Positions 18,520 to 26,660 of a DNA stretch of 64,000 bases are shown here, piece by piece. The notes beneath the pieces were generated by a model, which made no database searches, was not told the origin of the DNA, and saw only the letters and a program-made list of their open reading frames with translations. The stretch is taken from positions 558,001 through 622,000 of the forward strand of contig JBKBNU010000001.1 of the NCBI GenBank assembly GCA_046294845.1, read 5' to 3'. Position 1 is the stretch's first letter; the number at the start of each line of letters is the position of its first letter. Made by a program: the position numbers and the translations under genes. Source of the stretch: Micavibrio_C sp046294845 (lineage in GTDB: Bacteria > Pseudomonadota > Alphaproteobacteria > Micavibrionales > Micavibrionaceae).

Positions 18520-19911
18520 TTAGGCCCTTTGCTGCTTTGCAAGAGGCGTTTGCACTGTCTGATTTGCTTCGGCAACGGCCAGAGTTTCCTTGAAACGAAC
18601 GGGTTGGCCACAGGGGATGCCACCAATTTCACCGTCCTGCATAACAATCTGGCCACGGATGATGGTGGCGACCGGCCATCCTGTAACTTTCATACCGTCA
18701 TACGGGGTCCAACCCGCTTTGGATTTTTGCTGTTTGTTGGTGATTTCCTTTTTGGCCTTCAGATCGACAACCGTAAAGTCGGCATCATAGCCGGGACAGA
18801 TGCGACCTTTATTGGCGATCTGGTGGACGCGTGCCGGACCATAGGCGGTCAGATCGACAAAACGCTCGAGCGTAAGGCGGCCTTCATTGACATGGTTGAG
18901 CATGACGGGCACCAAAGTTTGAACCCCGGGTGTGCCGCTGGGGCTCGCCGGATAGGTTTTTGATTTTTCATCGAGTGTATGGGGCGCATGATCCGAACCC
19001 AGAATATCAATCAGGCCGTTGCGGACAGCTTTCCAAAGGGCATCCTGATGGCGTTGTTCACGAATAGGCGGGTTCTGCTGGGCATGGGTTCCCAGACGCT
19101 CGTAACATTCAGGCGCGCTTAAGGTCAGATGGTTGGGCAGAACTTCACAAGTGGCGATATCGCGGTTTTGTTCAAGGATAGCCAATTCCTCGGCCGTAGA
19201 AATATGCAGGACATGGACGCGGCGGCCACACGCACGGGCAAGACGGATCAGGCGGGAAGTGGCACTGACACACGATTCAGGAGAACGCCATATAGGGTGC
19301 AGTTTCACATCATTGCTATCGCCCAGAATGGTGACCTTGTTCTGGTTCATCATCATTTCATCTTCGGCATGGACGGCAACAACCCGTTGGCCGTTTTCCA
19401 GAACGGCACGGACTTCGTCATCGGTTGCAGACAGCAGATCACCTGTTGAAGAACCCATAAAAATTTTAACACCACAGACACCGGGCAGGTTTTCCCATTC
19501 AGCCAGATGCGGAGCATTGACGGCTGTACCGCCGAAATAGAAAGCGTAATCGCAATAAGCCGATTCACCGGCGATCGCCATTTTTTCGGCGAGGGTTTCC
19601 GGTGTTGTCGTGAGCGGTGTTGTATTCGGCATTTCAAAAATGGCGGTTACGCCGCCGGCAGCAGCAGCCATAGTGCCGTGCTCGATGTCTTCCTTATGGG
19701 TCGCGCCCGGCTCGCGGAAATGAACCTGTGTATCAATAACACCCGGCAGGACATGCAGACCACGGCAGGGCAGGACGTTTTCTGCGGTTGCGCCATCCAA
19801 ATCACCCAAGGCGGCAATCTTGCCGTTTCTGACCCCGATATCCACCTCGATTGTCATGCCGGGCAGAACGACGGTACCGCCGCGCAAGATCAGGTCATAT
19901 GTTTCGGTCAT
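18520..19911 (-). CDS. Dihydroorotase-family amidohydrolase
   Basis: A 463-residue protein most like class I dihydroorotase, which closes carbamoyl-aspartate to dihydroorotate; allantoinase and hydantoinase are close relatives. Metal-site residues seen: H64 in QVHFREPG, the candidate carbamylated K149 in GVKIFMGSS, H181 in VHAEDE, a His in VLHIST, and Asp in GSDHAPH. The first His of the usual HxH pair is Gln62. The GSDHAPH and FREPG motifs favour dihydroorotase. Genes around it give no pathway clue; pyrF is 11 kb away. Confidence 0.85.
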   Translation of the reverse strand: MTETYDLILRGGTVVLPGMTIEVDIGVRNGKIAALGDLDGATAENVLPCRGLHVLPGVIDTQVHFREPGATHKEDIEHGTMAAAAGGVTAIFEMPNTTPLTTTPETLAEKMAIAGESAYCDYAFYFGGTAVNAPHLAEWENLPGVCGVKIFMGSSTGDLLSATDDEVRAVLENGQRVVAVHAEDEMMMNQNKVTILGDSNDVKLHPIWRSPESCVSATSRLIRLARACGRRVHVLHISTAEELAILEQNRDIATCEVLPNHLTLSAPECYERLGTHAQQNPPIREQRHQDALWKAVRNGLIDILGSDHAPHTLDEKSKTYPASPSGTPGVQTLVPVMLNHVNEGRLTLERFVDLTAYGPARVHQIANKGRICPGYDADFTVVDLKAKKEITNKQQKSKAGWTPYDGMKVTGWPVATIIRGQIVMQDGEIGGIPCGQPVRFKETLAVAEANQTVQTPLAKQQRA

Positions 19912-20095
19912 GGGTCCGGTCTTTCTTTAAAGCGGGGTGGGGCTTCCGATCAGGAATATGCCAAAGGGGGATTCCCGATCAATCGTAAACATCTTATGAT
20001 GATACAGATGATAGGTTACAGAAATACACAGAAAATTAAGCTTTGCCATAAAATAATTGGAAAAAACGCATAATGAAAATAAAGGCACGAAGGGC

Positions 20096-20989
20096 ATGAA
20101 GGTCATCAAGGAAAGTCCGGAACATCATTTCCTGACATTCCTCTCGCAAGTGAAGGAAAATGGGTCGGGCTGGTGTGCCATACATCTGGCACGTTCGGAA
20201 ACCTTGATCCATGAAGATGTCATCGGTGAGCCCGATGCCATTCGCAGTAAAATCCATGACTATAAAATGGCTGGCGAAGACGTCATCGCACGCCTGCAGG
20301 CAGAGGCTGTAGATTTTAGTGATGCCACGCTTTACGTTTTTACTGATGGCGATTTATTGCTATTGACCAATCCTGGTGGTGGTATCGAAGAAAATTCGTT
20401 CCAGAATTATTATCGCGAGCTGGCGACAATATTCACAGGGCGTAATTGTCGTTATGGTAATGTGATGCAGGATATATACAGTTATCAGCGTCTGGTTGAT
20501 GAGCGCCTTATATCCGCCCGCCGTTTAAAAGCCTATGAAGCGATGTCCGATAAAGTCCGTTTGCAATCGATACCGCTGCGGCGTGAACGACACAAAGATA
20601 CATTGGTTCTGATTGTAGAGGATGACCGATTCACAGCGGCCTATGCAGCCAATATCCTGAATAAGGAATGCGAGATTATTCACGCCAAATCAGGTGAAGA
20701 TGCCATTACAGCCTATATAGAACATGCCCCCGATATTGTCTTTCTGGATATACATTTACCGGGGATCAGCGGTCACCAGACACTGGATGCTATCAAGCTT
20801 GTTGATACCGTGGCCCATGTCGTGATGCTCAGTTCTGATGCCGTGAAATCGAATATTGTTGAAGCCTCCAAGGGGGGTGCGTCCGGTTTCCTGAAAAAAC
20901 CGTTCACCAAGGAACGTATGCTGGCTGTGGTTAAGGCTTCGCCCTTTTATAAGCCCAGTCGTCATGCGGGAATTCCCCAACAATTCTAG
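20096..20989 (+). CDS. Response-regulator protein with novel N-terminal domain
   Basis: A 297-residue protein. The C-terminal 120 residues form a CheY-like receiver: LVLIVEDDR (acidic pair), the phospho-acceptor Asp in VFLDIHLPG, Ser in VMLSSDA, and Lys in FLKKPF. All key residues are present. The N-terminal 170 residues match no family I know; they contain a possible globular domain (ATLYVFTDGDLLLLTN) and a helical link. There is no DNA-binding or enzyme domain after the receiver, so it may act through protein contacts. ATG 20096 is preferred to an upstream TTG (20057). No histidine kinase is adjacent. Confidence 0.85.
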   Translation: MKVIKESPEHHFLTFLSQVKENGSGWCAIHLARSETLIHEDVIGEPDAIRSKIHDYKMAGEDVIARLQAEAVDFSDATLYVFTDGDLLLLTNPGGGIEENSFQNYYRELATIFTGRNCRYGNVMQDIYSYQRLVDERLISARRLKAYEAMSDKVRLQSIPLRRERHKDTLVLIVEDDRFTAAYAANILNKECEIIHAKSGEDAITAYIEHAPDIVFLDIHLPGISGHQTLDAIKLVDTVAHVVMLSSDAVKSNIVEASKGGASGFLKKPFTKERMLAVVKASPFYKPSRHAGIPQQF

Positions 20990-21095
20990 CCTTTCAACCG
21001 TTATGCAAAGAAGTCTTGCCGATTCATAAAAAATCATGTTTTCTGGCACCTAAACCTGTGACCAGACCGTGATTAGAAGGTAGCTATCGGCCATC

Positions 21096-22484
21096 ATGAC
21101 AACTGTATATCTGCACAATACCCTGACAGGACAAAAACAGGCCTTTACGCCGCTTGATCCGTCCCATGTGCGTGTCTATGCCTGCGGACCTACGGTTTAT
21201 AATTATGCCCATATTGGTAATGGCCGGATGGCGGTTGTTTTCGACATGTTGGTACGGGTTTTGCGCCATGTGTATCCGCGTGTGACCTATGTTTCAAATA
21301 TCACCGATGTTGATGACAAGATCATGGATGCCGCCCGCCAGAGCGGAGAACCGATCGATGCGATCACACGCAAATTTGCCGATATCTATAATACCGATAT
21401 GGCCGCACTGGGTGTGGGTATGCCTGATATCCAGCCACGTGCAACAGAACACATCGCCGAGATGATTGCACAGATCGAACAACTGATCGCGCGCGGCCAT
21501 GCTTATGAAGCACAAGGCCATGCTTTATTCAATGTACCGTCATTTCCTGCCTATGGTGGTTTATCAGGCCGTAGCCGTGATGAACAAATTGCAGGTGCGC
21601 GTGTAGAGGTGTCACCGTTCAAAAAAGATCCCGCCGACTTTGTGTTGTGGAAACCTTCGAGTGATGATCAGCCGGGTTGGGATTCGCCGTGGGGACGCGG
21701 ACGTCCGGGCTGGCATATCGAATGTTCGGCGATGGCTGAAAAACATCTGGGTTTACCGTTTGATATTCATGGGGGCGGTGCCGATCTGAAATTCCCGCAT
21801 CATGAAAATGAAATCGCCCAGAGCTGCTGCGCCCATGGTCATGAAACTGATCTGTCAGCGTTTGCCAAATTCTGGATTCATAATGGCTTTGTGACAGTGG
21901 ATGGCGAGAAAATGTCGAAATCAATCGGCAATATTCGGCTGGTCCATGATCTGGTGGCCCATTATCCCGGTGAAGTATTGCGTCTGACTTTGTTGTCTGC
22001 GCATTACCGTGCTCCTTTAAGTTTCACATCCGAAGCTTTGGATCAGGCAAGAAGTATTCTTGATCGCTTCTACCGTACCTTGCTTGATTTGAAAGATATC
22101 GAAGCCAGAGAAGAAGAAATTCCAGACGCTGTGATGACGGCCTTGTGTGATGATCTGAATACGCCGCAAGCTTTTGCTGCCCTCAATGCGCTGGTGCGTG
22201 ATATCGCGACCGCCAGCGATGATGAAAAAGCCCGTATCAAGGGCGCTTTGCTCTCTGCCGGAAAACTGATGGGTATCTTGCAACAGGATCCGGCAGTATG
22301 GCTTGGTTATGGCGTGCAGGACGGCGTTGATGCTTCTGCTATCGAAGCCTTATTGCAGGAACGCAAAGATGCCAAGGCGAGCAAGAATTTTGCGCGTGCC
22401 GATGAAATCCGCAAAGAGCTGGGTGCCATGGGAATTGAAATTGAAGATACCCCGCAAGGCACCAAGTGGCGTAAAGCGGGTTAA
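21096..22484 (+). CDS. cysS: Cysteinyl-tRNA synthetase
   Basis: CysRS charges tRNA-Cys. The 462-residue protein shows the class I signatures: the HIGH-equivalent HIGN in YNYAHIGNGRM (about residue 33), the zinc-site cysteine in ACGPTVYNY, WHIECSAM and HHENE, and the KMSKS loop (GEKMSKSIGN, about residue 270). The C-terminal helical anticodon-binding domain is present. Length is typical. It is a single gene with a 106-bp upstream region and meets a convergent pilin-like gene 17 bp after its stop. Confidence 0.97.
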   Translation: MTTVYLHNTLTGQKQAFTPLDPSHVRVYACGPTVYNYAHIGNGRMAVVFDMLVRVLRHVYPRVTYVSNITDVDDKIMDAARQSGEPIDAITRKFADIYNTDMAALGVGMPDIQPRATEHIAEMIAQIEQLIARGHAYEAQGHALFNVPSFPAYGGLSGRSRDEQIAGARVEVSPFKKDPADFVLWKPSSDDQPGWDSPWGRGRPGWHIECSAMAEKHLGLPFDIHGGGADLKFPHHENEIAQSCCAHGHETDLSAFAKFWIHNGFVTVDGEKMSKSIGNIRLVHDLVAHYPGEVLRLTLLSAHYRAPLSFTSEALDQARSILDRFYRTLLDLKDIEAREEEIPDAVMTALCDDLNTPQAFAALNALVRDIATASDDEKARIKGALLSAGKLMGILQQDPAVWLGYGVQDGVDASAIEALLQERKDAKASKNFARADEIRKELGAMGIEIEDTPQGTKWRKAG

Positions 22485-22501
22485 AAATCCTTTTTGATTT
22501 T

Positions 22502-23179
22502 CTAACGGGCCACCAATACCTGATAATAGGTGTAGGCGCTGGCATTGGCATCACGGTAGCAACCGGCGCTTTTACCTGTGAGTACAGCTTCTTCATCGCT
22601 GAGCGTTTCCGTGTTGGTATAAGTGCCGGCAAAGCGCGTAAGGTCGGTATCGCTTTCTTCAGGCGGTGTTGCGGTTTTTGTAGCGAAACCCAAAAGATAG
22701 TTGATCAGTTGGCAAACCTCGAGTTTGACCCCCGATAAAACCATAAGCAAGTCGCTGCAGCTAGCGCCTGCGCAATCCTGTCCTATCAGTGATACCTGAT
22801 TGGCGCCTGTGAACTCATAAACAGCGGCCGCATTTTCAAGAGCGAGAGCCGGTGGTGCACGGTAAGCGATGCCGCCCCCTTGAGAATTAAAAATTTCAGC
22901 CGTCGGCGATGTATCGAAAACACCGTAATCTGCATGGGCATCCGGATAGGAAAAGCGCAGGCTTTCGGCGGGAATTCCTCTCAGCCTTAATTGGCCGGTT
23001 GCCTTGTTCAGGGTATCACCATAGGCAATCACTTCAGATGCTGCCAAACGCGCACGATCCTCTGTCAGGCTTTTGCCGCTTGAGCGGCTTCCCTGCGCTA
23101 CGGCAAAGGATAGCGCCGCCAACAAGGCGACAGCTATGAACAGATAAAAAATGACGTTACCGCTTTCAGAAGATCTCAT
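22502..23179 (-). CDS. Pilin-like or exported protein with N-terminal membrane anchor
   Basis: A 225-residue protein that starts with a short polar head (MRSSESGN) and one strongly hydrophobic helix (VIFYLFIAVALLAALSFAVAQ), the pattern of type IV pilins or TadE/Flp-like pseudopilins. The remainder is extracytoplasmic in appearance, with several cysteine pairs (CAGASC, VCQLI, GCYRD) that may form disulfides. No standard prepilin-peptidase site (G then F/M, E at +5) is complete: the Gly before Asn7 is present but Glu5 is missing. No secretion genes lie nearby. Confidence 0.6.
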   Translation of the reverse strand: MRSSESGNVIFYLFIAVALLAALSFAVAQGSRSSGKSLTEDRARLAASEVIAYGDTLNKATGQLRLRGIPAESLRFSYPDAHADYGVFDTSPTAEIFNSQGGGIAYRAPPALALENAAAVYEFTGANQVSLIGQDCAGASCSDLLMVLSGVKLEVCQLINYLLGFATKTATPPEESDTDLTRFAGTYTNTETLSDEEAVLTGKSAGCYRDANASAYTYYQVLVAR

Positions 23180-23192
23180 GGGTCTTAGTCTA

Positions 23193-23597
23193 TCAGACCA
23201 GAAATTTTTTGAAATCGCCTTGATTGCTGCGCGGGATATGGACGGGAATTTCTTTATAGCCCAGGGCTACGAGAGTGAGGAAGGTCGCCCGGCCCGAGCC
23301 GATCTCGATATTATCCATCATACCGATCCCCAAAATCGGTTTATCCAGAGGGGTGCCGCTTTTCAAGGCGTCCTCAACAGCCAGACGGCGGGGTTTTTCG
23401 GTATCGGAGAGTTCATCAGCCGTTTTGATCCGCCCATCAGGCAGCAGCCATTCGAACGAAAACAGGGATTCGCGCCAGCTTTTCATGACTTTGGCCGAAT
23501 CGACAGTCACCGCCATGTAATGGTCGGGGCGGCCCGTAGCTACCGGATTATCCTGAAAATGGGCAGCCGCAGGGCTGGCAGTGGCTTGTTTCGGCAT
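23193..23597 (-). CDS. Small ParB/sulfiredoxin-fold-like protein
   Basis: A 134-residue protein of uncertain family. Its C-terminal half, ending GSGRATFLTLVALGYKEIPVHIP, resembles the pattern GRHRLAALRALGYKEIPV found in ParB-like nuclease/CTPase folds, and a preceding loop (KPILGIGMMDN) would fit the strand before it. The usual GRHR motif is GRAT here. There is no helix-turn-helix and no parA nearby, so chromosome partitioning is unlikely. It is 13 bp after the pilin-like gene start and may be cotranscribed. Confidence 0.55.
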   Translation of the reverse strand: MPKQATASPAAAHFQDNPVATGRPDHYMAVTVDSAKVMKSWRESLFSFEWLLPDGRIKTADELSDTEKPRRLAVEDALKSGTPLDKPILGIGMMDNIEIGSGRATFLTLVALGYKEIPVHIPRSNQGDFKKFLV

Positions 23598-23714
23598 GAT
23601 CGCCTCGTTTCATCGTATTCCATCCAAGGGGCCTTGAATCACAAGGCCTTCAATGTCAGATTACGGGGGAATTGGAAAAAAATCGTAAACCATTGTCCTA
23701 TTAGGGAAAATGAC

Positions 23715-23897
23715 ATGAACGAATTGTCAGCAAAACGTGAAGCCCCCGAAGTCATCATCGTGGATAATGATGCCGATGAAGTCAGCTGTGATGGCGGCGG
23801 CGGTGCTTTGGGGCATCCGGTTGTCTGGTACAGCTTTGCGGGAACGCATAGTGTGACTTGCCAATATTGCGACCGTGAATTCGTCAAACGTTCGTAA
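23715..23897 (+). CDS. Zinc-finger domain protein, CHCC type (NDUFS6-like)
   Basis: A 60-residue protein matching the zf-CHCC family related to the NDUFS6 subunit of complex I. The pattern is DEVSCDGGG, GHPVVWYSF, HSVTCQYCDREF: one Cys, one His and a CxxC give the CHCC zinc site (the His being in GHP). Alphaproteobacterial members are standalone proteins and accessory to complex I or of unknown role. The ATG at 23715 follows AGGGAAAATGAC and starts just before the domain. Confidence 0.85.
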   Translation: MNELSAKREAPEVIIVDNDADEVSCDGGGGALGHPVVWYSFAGTHSVTCQYCDREFVKRS

Positions 23898-23924
23898 GGC
23901 TTAGGCCCCGCCAAGGGCCAAGAT

Positions 23925-23954
23925 TTGCTTTCCAGCCCCATTGTTTTATATAAT
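23925..23954 (+). promoter_or_regulatory. Candidate housekeeping promoter of hsp20
   Basis: TTGCTT (23925-23930) and TATAAT (23949-23954) are 18 bases apart on the plus strand. A start near 23961 would give a 66-base leader before hsp20, which matches the size of ROSE-type leaders. The -10 is a perfect match; the -35 matches four of six. Confidence 0.55.
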
Positions 23955-23960
23955 TTGAAG

Positions 23961-24026
23961 AAGGTTGGTGCTGCCTGTCAGGCTGACCGTTAAATAACTT
24001 GCTCGTTTTACTTTTGAGGAGTTGTC
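23961..24026 (+). promoter_or_regulatory. Candidate ROSE-like RNA thermometer in the hsp20 leader
   Basis: TTGCTC (23999-24004) can pair with GAGGAG (24016-24021), which contains the Shine-Dalgarno of hsp20. The pairing has a G-G mismatch at the place where ROSE elements have it: the family's anti-SD motif is U(U/C)GCU. A second small hairpin (GCC/GGC) lies upstream. ROSE elements control small heat-shock genes in many alpha- and gammaproteobacteria, so the setting fits. Confidence 0.5.
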
Positions 24027-24515
24027 ATGAATACGACACGACTGACATTATTCGATCACCCGTTTTTTCTCGGGTTCGATCATATAGAGCGCGAATTCGA
24101 GCGCCTGAAAAAAAGTTCCGATGGTTATCCTCCCTATAATGTAGAGCAGACAGGCGATCATGCCTTGCGCATTACTCTGGCGGTTGCCGGTTTCAGGATG
24201 AGTGATCTCGATATTGAAGTTGATAACAATCAACTCACCATTCGCGGCAAACAAGAAGATGATAAAGAACGTCTTTACCTGCATCGCGGTATTGCGGCCC
24301 GCCAGTTCCAGCGTAGCTTTATGCTTGCAGATGGAATAAAGGTGATAGGGGCTACGCTCGATAGCGGTTTGCTTCATATTGATATGCAGCGCATTGTTCC
24401 ACAAAGCACAGCGCGGAAAATTGAAATCAGAAATGGTGCAGGCTCGCAGCAGGCCGCACTGGGTGAGCCGGAGCCGATTGATGTCGAGGTATCAAGGAAA
24501 GGGGAAAGTGAATGA
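24027..24515 (+). CDS. Small heat-shock protein, Hsp20/IbpA family
   Basis: A 162-residue chaperone that holds unfolding proteins during heat stress. The alpha-crystallin domain covers about residues 35-130: PPYNVEQTGDHALRITLAVAGF, IRGKQ, YLHRGIAARQFQRSF, and LDSGLLHIDM. These match the IbpA class. A GAGGAG ribosome-binding site precedes the ATG and may be masked at low temperature. The stop overlaps the DUF1150 start by four bases, so both are cotranslated. Confidence 0.95.
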   Translation: MNTTRLTLFDHPFFLGFDHIEREFERLKKSSDGYPPYNVEQTGDHALRITLAVAGFRMSDLDIEVDNNQLTIRGKQEDDKERLYLHRGIAARQFQRSFMLADGIKVIGATLDSGLLHIDMQRIVPQSTARKIEIRNGAGSQQAALGEPEPIDVEVSRKGESE

Positions 24516-24742
24516 GCGAAATAATATCTTCACGCACCGCGTTCCTGCGCAATCTCTCCCCTGATGATTTCCTGATGGTGGGTATGAACCAGATTGCGTA
24601 TATCAGGCCCATCATGGCCAAGGGCCAATCAGCATGGGCCCTTCATGCCGCCGACGGTACCTTGCTGACCGTACAGGGTAAGGAAGCCATGGCGCAGATC
24701 GCAGCCCGCCAGAACGATCTTGAAACAGTCATGCTGCAATAA
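24512..24742 (+). CDS. DUF1150 family protein
   Basis: A 76-residue protein of the DUF1150 family, found next to hsp20 in many alphaproteobacteria. The region VGMNQIAYIRPI and the ending WALHAADGTLL are typical of the family. Function is unknown; the four-base overlap (ATGA) with hsp20 suggests a partner or co-regulated role. Confidence 0.88.
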   Translation: MSEIISSRTAFLRNLSPDDFLMVGMNQIAYIRPIMAKGQSAWALHAADGTLLTVQGKEAMAQIAARQNDLETVMLQ

Positions 24743-24766
24743 AATTTCTTACAGACCAGAAAAGCG

Positions 24767-24803
24767 AAAGGCCGGACCACAAGGAGTGCAGTCCGGCCTT
24801 TCT
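24767..24803 (+). terminator. Intrinsic terminator of hsp20-DUF1150
   Basis: Stem AAAGGCCGGAC / GTCCGGCCTTT with a 13-base loop, followed by a short T-rich stretch (TTTCT). It lies 25 bp after the DUF1150 stop. Confidence 0.85.
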
Positions 24804-24962
24804 AATTGGAAAAGTCGTGAACCCCAGGGCAATTGGAGTAGTTCCCTTCCCAAACTGTTTTCTCGTTGCGTATGACATCCGGTGGACATCACCCCAAAGC
24901 ATTGAAAAAACAAGAAATCGTTTGTCAGAATTATACTGAAGTTACTTCATAATCGCAAAACA

Positions 24963-24993
24963 ACTGCCGCCTGTCAAATTCCGCAAGACAGGC
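24963..24993 (-). terminator. Possible ptsN terminator
   Basis: GCCTGTC (24969-24975) and GACAGGC (24987-24993) form a 7-bp stem. Read leftward it is followed by a G/C stretch and then TTGTTTTG. It sits 36 bp after the ptsN stop. The tail is weak. Confidence 0.4.
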
Positions 24994-25028
24994 AGAAAAC
25001 AGCCATTTTTAAAAGCAGGGAGATTGAC

Positions 25029-25505
25029 CTAAGCCGCCGCCAGCAGGCGCTGGCTGCCTTGTTCGATCAAGGCGCGGATACTGTCGGAATCGGCTGCCGC
25101 CCGCAAATCTTCCAGAAGGTCTGCACTACGCATCAGGCGCGAGATACGGGCCAAACGGCGCAGGTGATGCGGGCCATCACCACCGGGCGAGAGCAACATC
25201 ACGATCAGATCAACCGGATAATCATCAACCGCATTGAAATCGATGCCTTTGTTCAAACGCGCTAAAGCGATAAAGGGCTGTGTCAGTTTTGGTAAACGCA
25301 TATGCGGGATAGCAACACCTTCACCGATACCGGAGCTGGCTTGCCCTTCACGGTTCATCATTTGCGAATACAGCGTACGCGCAGGAAAACCTGTGATGGT
25401 GTCGATCTTATTGGCAAGAGCCTGATAGACTTGAGAGACTTGTGTGGCTTTCAAATCAGGCAGGACCAGATCAATCACCAGACGTTCATCATCAGAAACA
25501 TACAC
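25029..25505 (-). CDS. ptsN: PTS IIA-like nitrogen regulatory protein
   Basis: PtsN (EIIA-Ntr) takes phosphate from the nitrogen phosphotransferase chain and regulates potassium uptake, nitrogen metabolism and stress responses. The 158-residue protein has the phospho-acceptor His in GVAIPHMRL (about residue 68), with LIVMLLSPGGDG and HLRRLARISRL. The rpoN-hpf-ptsN order is classic in proteobacteria. It lies 236 bp after hpf, and hpf has its own terminator, so ptsN probably uses a separate promoter. Confidence 0.95.
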   Translation of the reverse strand: MYVSDDERLVIDLVLPDLKATQVSQVYQALANKIDTITGFPARTLYSQMMNREGQASSGIGEGVAIPHMRLPKLTQPFIALARLNKGIDFNAVDDYPVDLIVMLLSPGGDGPHHLRRLARISRLMRSADLLEDLRAAADSDSIRALIEQGSQRLLAAA

Positions 25506-25659
25506 GGGGCAAAACCTTTTTGATTCGGGTTGCTTTTGCTGATGAAATACAACAGATGTTGACCCTGTACCAGACTCTTTATGCTGTGCGGCGCATAAAA
25601 AAATCGTTTAAAAACAATCTGTAAACCATGATTTTTGAAATGCGGGATTTCCCAAAGTA

Positions 25660-25682
25660 AAACGCCCCAAAACGGGGCGTTT
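25660..25682 (-). terminator. hpf intrinsic terminator
   Basis: AAACGCCCC (25660-25668) pairs with GGGGCGTTT (25674-25682) around a 5-base loop; on the minus strand it is followed by TTTTAC. It lies about 60 bp after the hpf stop. Confidence 0.85.
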
Positions 25683-25741
25683 GACGATTCGGTTATTTTT
25701 ATCGCGTGTGAAGGCGTTCCTGCTGTTAAGCAATACGCTCT

Positions 25742-26515
25742 TTAACGGCGACCCTTGGCAGCACTCTTCTTGGCGGGCGGCTTTTTGGCCGCAGCTTTCT
25801 TGGCGGCAGGAGCCAACTTTTTCACATTTGATTTGGCTGCCGGCTTCTTGCCTATCGGCTTTTTCGCAGCATCCTTCTTAAGGACGGGTTTAGCCAATGG
25901 TTTTTCCGAGAGTTTGGCAAGAGTGCCTGGCTCACCGGGATCAACCCAGCCGATATTACCATCGTTGCGACGATAGACCATATTCAGACCGCCATGTTTG
26001 GCGCTACGGAACAAGAAGGCATTCTGGTGCGCCAGATCAAGACGCATCACAGCTTCTGAAACCGTCAGTGTCGGGATATGGGTTGTCATTTCGGCTACGA
26101 CCAATGGATCATTGCCTTTGGATACATCCGGCTCTTTTTCGAGATCATTGCTTGATAAGGTGTAGTCGTTCGCCTTTAGCATTTGCACTTCCGGTGAACG
26201 TTCCAGCTTGTCATGGTGATCGCGCAGACGACGTTTATAACGGCGCAATTGCTTGGCCGCTTTTTCGGCGGCTGTATCGAAAGCCAGATAGGCTTCGGCT
26301 TCCTCGGCATCGGCTACGACCATAATGTTGCTACCCACGCGCACGGAAATTTGTGCCCGCACCAGACCGTGGCCATGTCCTTCTTTCGAGAAGGTGACGT
26401 TGGCGTCTGTGCCGTGGTTGAAATATTTTGTGTTCATCTCCTCGATTTTGTTGCTGACATGTGTACGCAGGGCTGTGCCTACGCTCATTTGTTTACCTTG
26501 AACGGTAATGCGCAT
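25742..26515 (-). CDS. hpf: Long ribosome hibernation promoting factor with Lys/Ala-rich tail
   Basis: Long HPF dimerises 70S ribosomes into inactive 100S particles in stationary phase. The 257-residue protein has the N-terminal S30AE domain (MRITVQGKQMSVGTALRTHV, EAYLAFDTAAEKAAKQLRRYKRR) and the C-terminal dimerisation domain (HIPTLTVSEAVMRLDL, FLFRSAKHGGLNMVYRRNDG). After that come about 50 residues of Lys/Ala/Pro repeats (KKPAAK, AAKKPPAKK), like histone H1 tails. The ATG at 26515 opens directly at the domain and follows GGAAG; an ATG at 26530 has no ribosome-binding site. Between rpoN and ptsN as usual. Confidence 0.93.
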   Translation of the reverse strand: MRITVQGKQMSVGTALRTHVSNKIEEMNTKYFNHGTDANVTFSKEGHGHGLVRAQISVRVGSNIMVVADAEEAEAYLAFDTAAEKAAKQLRRYKRRLRDHHDKLERSPEVQMLKANDYTLSSNDLEKEPDVSKGNDPLVVAEMTTHIPTLTVSEAVMRLDLAHQNAFLFRSAKHGGLNMVYRRNDGNIGWVDPGEPGTLAKLSEKPLAKPVLKKDAAKKPIGKKPAAKSNVKKLAPAAKKAAAKKPPAKKSAAKGRR

Positions 26516-26613
26516 TGTCTTCACTTCCATATGTTGGTGTTAGTCGAAATTATGAATCTGGAATATTCAAAAGGGTTATGTTTCTTTGGCAAGGGTCCCT
26601 CCTTCTTCCATCT

Positions 26614-26660
26614 TAGCCCCTAGAGTATTGTCAAATTGTTAAGGAATGTCTAAGGGGCTA
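26614..26660. repeat. Inverted repeat in the hpf upstream region
   Basis: TAGCCCCTAGA (26614-26624) and TCTAAGGGGCTA (26649-26660) are inverted copies with one bulged base, 24 bases apart. It lies in the 199-bp gap between rpoN and hpf. It could be an operator, an attenuator or an rpoN terminator without a T-tail. Confidence 0.45.

Noticed and set aside
23931..23945. Sigma-32 promoter (CCCCATTG) before hsp20
   Set aside because: The -10-like CCCCATTG has no CTTGAA at the right distance; a housekeeping promoter fits better.
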